From IMG/VR virus record IMGVR_UViG_3300025168_000532, positions 1 to 27,207 of that record: a DNA stretch of 27,207 nucleotides; one strand, given 5' to 3'. The stretch is from a virus. The notes below the pieces were generated by a model, which made no database searches, was not told where the DNA came from, and saw only the letters and a list, made by a program, of their open reading frames with translations. Both the position numbers and the translations under genes were made by a program. Shown here one piece after another: positions 15,694 through 21,035 of the stretch; position 1 is the first letter of the stretch; the number at the start of each line of letters is the position of its first letter.

Positions 15694-16317
15694 TTGGCTT
15701 ATAAATCTAAAAAATCTAAACTGCTTAAACATGCTTTGGAAATGTATGAGCAGCAATATAAACTTGTTACTATTGCGAAGGAGTTAGGTATCAATACGTC
15801 TACGCTCCGTAGATGGCTTAGAGATGCAGGGGCTAAACCTAAAAAAGATCCACATGCTATCAACCCTCCTTTAAAAGAAGAAGAGGAAGAGAAAGAAAAG
15901 AAAGATCCATTGCAGGAAACTTTAGATGATAATTTAGAAGGCAAGACAGACGAAGCTATAAAGTTAGCTAAGATGGAGGCTCGTATAGAGGAAGACAAAA
16001 ACCTTATGGAAATAGCGGAATCGCAGTCATCTCCCGCAGAAAAGTATCAATCTTATATGGCAGCTTCTGCTATAAAACTACTGCGGGATAGTATTAAAAA
16101 TCTAAGGGGTCCGAGAACAGTTAAAGAATTATCTGAGCTAGATCAGCTCATAAGACGTAACTTAGGTCTGAACGCAAAGACATCAGGAGGTTCTGGTAAG
16201 TTACAAATAGATATAAGTATTTTAAATAACGCTAAAGCAGACCGAGGTAAAGGTGCTGTTAAAGTTAAAGAGAATAAAATAATAGACGTTGAGCCAGATA
16301 AAGATGATGGAACTTAA
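15694..16317 (+). CDS. HTH protein, putative terminase small subunit, 207 aa
   Basis: Residues 1-46 form a helix-turn-helix of the Hin/transposase-like type (LVTIAKELGINTSTLRRWLRDAG), the DNA-recognition layout seen at the N terminus of many small terminase subunits. A charged Glu/Lys linker (50-110) is followed by a helical region (about 115-160) that could oligomerise, and a basic, Gly-containing tail. TTG at 15694 is chosen because the product (MAYKSKKSKLLKHALEMYEQ) keeps the complete HTH; the first internal ATG (15742) would delete the first 16 residues. No strong ribosome binding site precedes either. It is adjacent to the terminase large subunit but divergently transcribed, heading the replication block. 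A transcriptional regulator is the alternative, since an HTH beside a divergent promoter would be well placed to control both blocks. Confidence 0.65.
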   Translation: MAYKSKKSKLLKHALEMYEQQYKLVTIAKELGINTSTLRRWLRDAGAKPKKDPHAINPPLKEEEEEKEKKDPLQETLDDNLEGKTDEAIKLAKMEARIEEDKNLMEIAESQSSPAEKYQSYMAASAIKLLRDSIKNLRGPRTVKELSELDQLIRRNLGLNAKTSGGSGKLQIDISILNNAKADRGKGAVKVKENKIIDVEPDKDDGT

Positions 16318-16564
16318 AACAAAAGAAGACATTGAAAAACCTATCCTACTTTTTGCAGGATTAGAAGATGCTTATATTGGTACAGTTGAACAATATGGAA
16401 GACCTCCTGTAGCCTGTTATTCAAAACAAATAGCTATTGATACTATACAAAAGAATTACAACCTAACCAAACAACAAGCTTACGAAAGATATGAATATGA
16501 ATATCTACAAACTAACTTTGAGGAGGGTACACCATGTTTCTTAGACGATCTCCTAAAGGATTGA
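16304..16564 (+). CDS. Small phage protein, paralog of the 24981-25247 product, 86 aa
   Basis: No known function. I place the start at ATG 16304, overlapping the end of the HTH gene by 14 bases; a TTG at 16289 would add five residues. The body has a pattern I recognise from small phage proteins of unknown role: an acidic start, a D/E-A-y-I-G segment (LEDAYIGTVEQ), a central Y-S or Y-D helix, a K/E-A-Y/E helix, then a G-T/Y-P-x-F ending (EEGTPCFL). The protein at 24981-25247 has the same elements in the same order (DEAFIGLA, AVYSIERC, EAEEYFWFNV, GKGYPIFI). It is soluble with no catalytic motif visible. Confidence 0.75.
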   Translation: MMELKTKEDIEKPILLFAGLEDAYIGTVEQYGRPPVACYSKQIAIDTIQKNYNLTKQQAYERYEYEYLQTNFEEGTPCFLDDLLKD

Positions 16565-16809
16565 TGTTTCCCAATAGGGAGGTTGAAGATGACCCTCGTG
16601 TAATGATACGGGTTCAAGAGTCTAAACACGACTTTACTTTTTTAGTCGAGTCTCGTTCAGGTAAATTCTACAGAGTTATTCCTAACTCTTCTAAAGAAGT
16701 TTACTACATACAAATGCTATTAAAAAATATAGATGTGTTAGTACCCGAAGAAGGTGATGGGTTAATCATCTCAGCCAAAGCTATAGAACATTGTGATTAT
16801 AGGAGTTGA
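16534..16809 (+). CDS. Small unknown protein, 91 aa
   Basis: Unrecognised. The ATG at 16534 lies behind a strong ribosome binding site (gaggaggg, seven bases upstream) located inside the end of the previous gene, with 31 bases of overlap. The product begins MFLRRSPKGLMFPNREVEDD and continues as an apparently beta-rich small domain (FTFLVESRSGKFYRVI) with an acidic C-terminal part. There are no cysteine clusters, membrane segments or active-site motifs. Its last 17 bases overlap the RuvC-like gene. Its position within a replication operon suggests an accessory DNA-metabolism or takeover role, but nothing in the protein itself shows that. Confidence 0.75.
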   Translation: MFLRRSPKGLMFPNREVEDDPRVMIRVQESKHDFTFLVESRSGKFYRVIPNSSKEVYYIQMLLKNIDVLVPEEGDGLIISAKAIEHCDYRS

Positions 16810-17299
16810 TAACGGACTTAACGGTGGGTTAGTCGCCATATCAAAACAAACAGGGGCTGTAATTGATAAGACAGTTATGCCTACACTCCATCGGTGTAAG
16901 AAACGAGAGACGGATACACGTAAAGTATATGAGTGGGTGATGGCATTAGAGTCAGACTTTATATTTGCTATTGAAGAACCTTTACACCACGCAAAGAGTT
17001 CACAAGCTGTACGCTCTATGGCATTATCTTTTGGTAAACTGTTAGGACTGGCTGAAAACAGAGAGTGGGATGTTAGATGCGTAAAAGTACACAACTGGCA
17101 GAAGTCTATGTTAGGTCACTTGTCACCACCTTACGATACAAAGAGAGCTGCATTAGGTGTCGCTAATGACCTAGCTCCTGAAGAGTGTTGGCTTAAAAGT
17201 AAAAGATGTTCTAAAGCACATGACGGAATGGTAGATGCTTTCCTTATAGCTAGATACATAAGAAAAGGATATGCTTTAGCAGGTTATGATAAGTTATAG
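16793..17299 (+). CDS. RuvC-like Holliday junction resolvase, 168 aa
   Basis: RNase H-fold endonuclease predicted to cut four-way or branched DNA created during replication and recombination, clearing it for packaging. The acidic active site is recognisable: D6 in IIGVDNG on strand one, E61 in FAIEEP, and H143/D144 with D148 in AHDGMVDAFLIARY. The length of 168 residues is typical for phage RuvC-like proteins. Translation is taken from GTG 16793, the position that yields the invariant N-terminal strand MIIGVDNG, overlapping the previous gene by 17 bases. It lies among replication genes before the SNF2-type helicase. Related RNase H-fold nucleases exist, but the spacing of the three acidic sites favours RuvC. 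Confidence 0.9.
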   Translation: MIIGVDNGLNGGLVAISKQTGAVIDKTVMPTLHRCKKRETDTRKVYEWVMALESDFIFAIEEPLHHAKSSQAVRSMALSFGKLLGLAENREWDVRCVKVHNWQKSMLGHLSPPYDTKRAALGVANDLAPEECWLKSKRCSKAHDGMVDAFLIARYIRKGYALAGYDKL

Positions 17300-17309
17300 A
17301 ATTTTTTCC

Positions 17310-17337
17310 TTGATAGTAATTCAAGTTCTTTTATGCT
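17310..17337 (+). promoter_or_regulatory. Weak candidate promoter before the SNF2-like helicase
   Basis: The 45-bp gap after the resolvase gene is AT-rich. TTGATA (17310-17315) and TATGCT (17332-17337) are 16 bases apart, a plausible but weak sigma70-like pair. Initiation would fall almost at the ATG at 17345, leaving no room for a ribosome binding site, and none is seen. It may be chance in AT-rich DNA. Confidence 0.2.
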
Positions 17338-17344
17338 CTATTAA

Positions 17345-18640
17345 ATGAAAGACCTATTCCCCGCCCAATCTAAAGTAGCAGATTTTTTTGAAGAGAAGCT
17401 TAGAGATAATAAAAACACACTAGACTCTAGCTCTGTAGGTACAGGTAAAACTGTAGTCGCAGCACACTTAGCATTACGTTTAGGTTGCCCTGTTGCCGTG
17501 ATGTGCCCTAAAGCTGTTATTCCTTCATGGGAAAGAGAGCTAAAGGAAGTAGGTATTGATCCTATATTTGTACTAAACTTTGAGAAAGTCCGTACTGGGA
17601 ACACGCCACATATGTCTAAGAGGGGAAAGAAAATTATGAACTGGAAGGTTCCTAAGAATACTTTGTTTCTTGTAGACGAGATACATAAATGCAAAGGGCC
17701 TTATACTCAGAACGCTCAACTCGTAATAAGCCTTATTAAACAAGGGTTTTTAGTTCATGGTATGTCAGCAACAGCATGTGAAGACCCTACCGAAATGAGG
17801 GCTATCGGATATATGTTAAACCTACATAGCCTAGCTAAATCAGAGAACGGTTTGTATAATTGGTTTGGTTGGATGAAGGCTAATGGTTGCTACCAAGATG
17901 AGTGGAATGGTTGGCATTTAGGGGCAAAGAAAAATCTACAACGTATACACGATAAAATTTATGGGGTCATGGCAGCTAAACTTACAGTAGCTGACTTCCC
18001 TGATTCATTCAGAAACAACAGGGTTTTTATAGAGCCTATGCAGTTTTCTGACTCTAATAAAATTATAAAGACCTACGAAAAGTTAGGATTAACCCCTCAG
18101 ATAATAACTGATTTGATAGAGAACGGAACGGTGGACGACAGCGATCATGTTATCGTAAACATACTTCGTGCAAGACAACTGACTGAAGCTATGAAAGTCC
18201 CTGACTTAGTCACATATACTCAAGATCTAGAGGAGCAGGGTAACTCTGTAGTTCTATTTGTTAACTTTAGAGATACTGTAAAAGCCCTTTGTGATCAACT
18301 TAACTGCAAATCAATAGAGGGGGGTCAGACAGTGGACGAGCGTCAAGCTGTAGTAGATGACTTTCAGAATGACAAGACAAGTATAGTTGTTGCTAACATT
18401 GCAGCAGGGGGTACTGGACTATCATTACACGATTGTAATGGGGATAGACCAAGAGTTAGTTTGATCTGCCCTTCGTTCAATGCTAAAGACTACCTCCAAA
18501 CTTTAGGACGTATTCACCGTAACGGGGCAAAGTCTGACGCTATACAAAAAGTTTTAGTTACTTCAGGGTCTATAGAAGAAAATGTTATAGACTCAATAGA
18601 AAGAAAAATACAAAACATAGAAGAATTACATGGTAGGTAA
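17345..18640 (+). CDS. SNF2-type superfamily 2 helicase, 431 aa
   Basis: ATP-dependent DNA translocase or helicase of the SNF2-related branch of superfamily 2, common in phage replication cassettes next to family A polymerases. In order: motif I Walker A VGTGKT (31-36), motif II DEIH (111-114), motif III SAT (141-143), motif V AGGTGLS (354-360) and motif VI QTLGRIHRNG (385-394) with the expected Gln and two Arg. Both RecA-like lobes are present; there is no extra chromatin-type or nuclease domain. At 431 residues it is a compact form. The 45-base gap upstream is one of the largest in the block. Its end overlaps the next gene by 11 bases. It probably remodels forks or opens the origin; the substrate cannot be read from the sequence. 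Confidence 0.93.
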   Translation: MKDLFPAQSKVADFFEEKLRDNKNTLDSSSVGTGKTVVAAHLALRLGCPVAVMCPKAVIPSWERELKEVGIDPIFVLNFEKVRTGNTPHMSKRGKKIMNWKVPKNTLFLVDEIHKCKGPYTQNAQLVISLIKQGFLVHGMSATACEDPTEMRAIGYMLNLHSLAKSENGLYNWFGWMKANGCYQDEWNGWHLGAKKNLQRIHDKIYGVMAAKLTVADFPDSFRNNRVFIEPMQFSDSNKIIKTYEKLGLTPQIITDLIENGTVDDSDHVIVNILRARQLTEAMKVPDLVTYTQDLEEQGNSVVLFVNFRDTVKALCDQLNCKSIEGGQTVDERQAVVDDFQNDKTSIVVANIAAGGTGLSLHDCNGDRPRVSLICPSFNAKDYLQTLGRIHRNGAKSDAIQKVLVTSGSIEENVIDSIERKIQNIEELHGR

Positions 18641-18917
18641 CTTAACAAAAAAAAGAGTAGGGACAGCTATAACTTTTGACCTTGATAAATGTTTTAGTAG
18701 AGAAAGATATTTGGACTACAGCCGTTGGGAAAATTCTGATCAAGTACAAAAAAAGTATATAGATAGCTTGAAAGAAAAAGTAATGAAGGTATGTGAGGAG
18801 CATCTTGATAATTACATAGAAGAAATAGAAACAGAAAGAATCTTAGAAAAAAAACGGCAGCTCGACCAGTTGATAAAATCATGTGGTTTATCTTTAGAAG
18901 ATTTAGAAGATGAGTAA
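18630..18917 (+). CDS. Small charged coiled-coil protein, 95 aa
   Basis: Not recognised. The 95-residue product starts MVGNLTKKRVGTAITFDLDK. It has a basic N terminus, then a predicted long helix from about residue 45 (rich in Glu/Lys, ending SLEDLEDE) suited to a coiled coil or protein-protein contact. The only cysteines are isolated and there is no membrane segment. The start overlaps the helicase gene by 11 bases and the end overlaps the DUF2800 nuclease gene by eight, so it is embedded in a translationally coupled series. A partner or modulator of the flanking helicase or nuclease is an inference from location only. Confidence 0.75.
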   Translation: MVGNLTKKRVGTAITFDLDKCFSRERYLDYSRWENSDQVQKKYIDSLKEKVMKVCEEHLDNYIEEIETERILEKKRQLDQLIKSCGLSLEDLEDE

Positions 18918-20028
18918 TCAACCAGACCATAGTAGTAGAGGACACGCTCCTTTCTCACCATCAAGTCTCAAGTACGTAGCAGGTTGTTCTGGTTACGAAG
19001 GTCGATCAGGTACAAACGCTGCTGCCGAGAAAGGTACTCGTATTCACGAAGCCTTAGAAGTTCGTGATCCCTCTGCCCTGCACGATGAAGACGAAGTCCT
19101 GATCTATGAAGCAATAGTAGAGCAAGAGGAAGCATATATCACTAAGTTTGCTCAGGGTTTAGAGTACAGGGAAGAGAATGAGATAGTGTTAGATGTTGAT
19201 CTTGATTCTACTAAAACATGGGGAACCTGTGATAGACTAATTACATTTGATAATAAAGCTATACTGGCAGATTACAAAACAGGTATCAGTGAGATAGATC
19301 CACCTAGAAAGAATTGGCAAGCAAGAGCTTACACTGTGGGAGCTTTCCAAAGATACCCAGAGTTAGAAGAAATAACTTTTGTGTTTTATATACCTGTACG
19401 TAATGAAGTTTTAGAGGGTAAGTTTACAAGAGAAGAGTTACCTATTTTGGTAAAGCAAGTAGCTGACGTAATACGAAATGGTGAGAAAGTGCGTCCTCAA
19501 TGGGATGGGGGTTATCCTGAAGTGGATGCACTTTCTCCTTCAGTTAACTGTAGGTTCTGTAAGCATGAAGATTACTGTCCATCTTTAGGTGGTTTAGCTG
19601 TTGAGATAGTACAAAGAATATCAGGAGAGTCTTTACCTAAAGAAGATATTCAAGATCCAACCGATCCTAACACAGTAGAACATCTTTATACGGTAGCTAA
19701 AGTGGTAGAGAATTGGGCTAAACGGATAAAGGAACGAGCGGTTACCTTAGCTAAAGAAGGTATGGAGTTTGAAAACTTAAAGCTTAGGTCTATGGGAGCG
19801 ACACGTAAGTGTACAGATAATATAAAGTTGATAGACATAGCTAAAGAACACGATTTAGAGCAAGAAGATTTACTCAATTTGATTAATATTCCCCTTAAAA
19901 AGGTAGCTAATGCTGTAGGAAATGCTGCACCTAAAGGAGAAAAAGGAGAAAGATCAAGATCTTTTCTTGACGCTGTTGAAAACAATGGCATCATAGAGAC
20001 ATCGGAAGAAAGGTTTACCCTTTCTTAA
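18910..20028 (+). CDS. DUF2800/RecB-Cas4-like PD-(D/E)XK nuclease, 372 aa
   Basis: Phage nuclease of the RecB/Cas4-like PD-(D/E)XK group, matching the DUF2800 family in layout. Motifs: H46 within AEKGTRIHEALE, D108 in GTCDRLI, D121 and K123 in ILADYKTG, and Q137 with Y141 in WQARAY. Four cysteines are placed as in iron-sulfur members: C26 (VAGCSGYE), then C214, C217 and C223 (NCRFCKHEDYC). The C-terminal third (about 255-372) is helical and probably specific to the phage family. It lies between a small charged protein and a probable ssDNA-binding-type protein, the usual DUF2800 neighbourhood in phage replication cassettes. Likely role: single-strand exonuclease or end processing in replication or recombination. 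The family is secure; activity and cluster are inferred. Confidence 0.87.
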   Translation: MSNQPDHSSRGHAPFSPSSLKYVAGCSGYEGRSGTNAAAEKGTRIHEALEVRDPSALHDEDEVLIYEAIVEQEEAYITKFAQGLEYREENEIVLDVDLDSTKTWGTCDRLITFDNKAILADYKTGISEIDPPRKNWQARAYTVGAFQRYPELEEITFVFYIPVRNEVLEGKFTREELPILVKQVADVIRNGEKVRPQWDGGYPEVDALSPSVNCRFCKHEDYCPSLGGLAVEIVQRISGESLPKEDIQDPTDPNTVEHLYTVAKVVENWAKRIKERAVTLAKEGMEFENLKLRSMGATRKCTDNIKLIDIAKEHDLEQEDLLNLINIPLKKVANAVGNAAPKGEKGERSRSFLDAVENNGIIETSEERFTLS

Positions 20029-20068
20029 AGCAAAAAATAAGAATAAGACTAAGAACAAAAATAAGACC

Positions 20069-20725
20069 ATGCCAAATACTAAAGTAGTAGAAGCTAAAAA
20101 AGAACAACTAGCAGCACCAGTAGCTGCTCCAAGGCTTGCGATATCAGCAGAAGATATCGAAATCCCAAGACTCAATGTTATACAAGGGTCATCGGAAATT
20201 GATGGTGACGAGGGAGCCCTCGTTATTAATCGTACTCACACAATCATGCCAACAGCAGGAACACTTTCAGTGATCCCTATCACGGCAATGAAAGGGTGGG
20301 CAGAAAATGTGCCTTTTGGTTCAAATGATATAGCAAGGATTGCTTACAGCCTTGAAGAAAAAACAGCAATAGATTCTGACTCTGAGTTTGGTACTATTGA
20401 GTTTGCTGATATCACGCTGTTGATTCCAGAACCAAAGGATATTGGTGAAGACGCAGCAGATGCGTTCCCATTCCCAATCGGTGAAACGTCGTACGCAATG
20501 GGTAAAATCCATGTTCGTAAGGCGGCTTACAGAAACACATATAAAAGACTTGGTTTGTTCCAAGCAATGAACCCAGAGTCTCCTTTGTGTGCTAAACATT
20601 GGAAATTCCAAGCGGATCAAGCGACAGCTAATAGGGTCAGTTGGTACATACCACAGATGACCGTAACTAAAGAAGATACTGATGAACAGCTAATAGAGTT
20701 CGTATCAAGAATTATACCTGCATAA
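20069..20725 (+). CDS. Probable ssDNA-binding-type replication protein, 218 aa
   Basis: I recognise the general phage family pattern but cannot name it with certainty. The body has conserved-looking blocks: IPRLNVIQGSSEIDG (about 33-47), ALVINRTHTIMP, SVIPITAMKGWAENVPF, and FPFPIGETSYAMGKIHV followed by AYRNTYKRLGLF. An Ala/Pro/Lys-rich N-terminal tail (1-25) precedes it. There is no nuclease or ATPase motif, and beta-strand-like alternation suggests an OB-type or similar binding fold. It occupies the slot between DUF2800 nuclease and DNA polymerase where phages of this kind place a ssDNA-binding protein. Its codons use more C and G at third positions than its neighbours, as expected of an abundant protein. 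ATG 20069 is the only standard start in the open frame. The preceding 40 bases are a purine-rich tract without a clear Shine-Dalgarno sequence. Confidence 0.6.
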   Translation: MPNTKVVEAKKEQLAAPVAAPRLAISAEDIEIPRLNVIQGSSEIDGDEGALVINRTHTIMPTAGTLSVIPITAMKGWAENVPFGSNDIARIAYSLEEKTAIDSDSEFGTIEFADITLLIPEPKDIGEDAADAFPFPIGETSYAMGKIHVRKAAYRNTYKRLGLFQAMNPESPLCAKHWKFQADQATANRVSWYIPQMTVTKEDTDEQLIEFVSRIIPA

Positions 20726-20727
20726 TT

Positions 20728-20928
20728 ATGAGTATTGAAGAATTAGATAATAAGATATCTATTATCCAAAATGAATTGGAACAAGTAGAAGAAATTACAA
20801 AAGACATAGTCTCTAAAGCAAGGGAGTTAGCACTCTCAGAGATTAAGATGGGAACTTTAATAGAAGCGTTTGAAGCGCAACTGAAAGTTCTACAGGAGCA
20901 AAAGGAGTCTCAGCCTGAGCTAATATAA
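20728..20928 (+). CDS. Small coiled-coil protein, 66 aa
   Basis: Unrecognised 66-residue protein starting MSIEELDNKISIIQNELEQ. Almost the whole chain is a single heptad-like amphipathic helix rich in Glu, Leu, Ile and Lys, so it should form a coiled coil or dimer. Its ATG comes two bases after the stop of the 218-aa gene, implying coupled translation. It is followed by the 107-bp structured region before DNA polymerase. An accessory to the neighbouring putative ssDNA-binding protein or polymerase is possible but not shown. Confidence 0.7.
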   Translation: MSIEELDNKISIIQNELEQVEEITKDIVSKARELALSEIKMGTLIEAFEAQLKVLQEQKESQPELI

Positions 20929-20936
20929 ATCTTGTC

Positions 20937-20968
20937 CCTTGCGGGTTTACATGGAGTTTCCCGCAAGG
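20937..20968 (+). promoter_or_regulatory. RNA hairpin 1, masks the leader ORF ribosome binding site
   Basis: CCTTGCGGG (20937-20945) pairs perfectly with CCCGCAAGG (20960-20968) across a 14-base loop, a GC-rich 9-bp stem in an AT-rich genome. The 3' arm includes the first part of AAGGAG (20965-20970), the ribosome binding site of the 18-codon ORF that follows, so folding would hide that site. No U-tract follows, which argues against a simple intrinsic terminator. The stem edge and loop contain GGTTTACATG, nearly repeated in hairpin 2. Confidence 0.7.
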
Positions 20969-20975
20969 AGCAGAA

Positions 20976-21032
20976 ATGAGGGGAGCCTATCTGTACGTCT
21001 TAGGTTTACGTGCAGGTAGGCAACTCATCTAG
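20976..21032 (+). CDS. Candidate leader peptide for DNA polymerase, 18 aa
   Basis: ATG 20976 is preceded at five bases by a near-ideal ribosome binding site, AAGGAG (20965-20970), one of the best in the window. It encodes MRGAYLYVLGLRAGRQLI and ends at TAG 21030-21032, three bases before the ATG of the DNA polymerase gene. The polymerase ATG has no well-placed ribosome binding site of its own, so ribosomes finishing this ORF could re-initiate on the polymerase. Hairpin 1 overlaps the ribosome binding site and hairpin 2 lies within the coding part. The peptide itself matches nothing I know. The ORF is short enough to be fortuitous, but its placement is hard to dismiss. Confidence 0.45.
   Translation: MRGAYLYVLGLRAGRQLI
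20985..21021 (+). promoter_or_regulatory. RNA hairpin 2, just upstream of the DNA polymerase start
   Basis: GCCTATCTGTACGT (20985-20998) pairs with ACGTGCAGGTAGGC (21008-21021) over 14 positions, two of them G-U in RNA, with a nine-base loop. It lies inside the 18-codon leader ORF and ends 14 bases before the polymerase ATG. The loop and 3' arm contain GGTTTACGTG, matching nine of ten bases of the element in hairpin 1. No U-tract follows. A translational operator or a ribosome-movable regulatory stem is the most natural reading. Confidence 0.7.
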
Positions 21033-21035
21033 ACT

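Noticed and set aside
19997-20068. Open frame leading into the 218-aa gene, suggesting a +1 frameshift fusion from the DUF2800 gene
   Set aside because: There is no convincing slippery site at the TCT TAA stop, the region is only 24 codons, and the Lys/Asn-rich translation reflects a purine-rich tract.
20937-20968. Hairpin 1 as an intrinsic transcription terminator
   Set aside because: No run of T follows the stem and the next genes of the operon lie downstream; a translational role fits better.
20951-21019. 22-codon ORF in another frame of the pre-polymerase region
   Set aside because: It has no ribosome binding site and its start lies in the loop of hairpin 1; the 18-codon ORF is far better supported.
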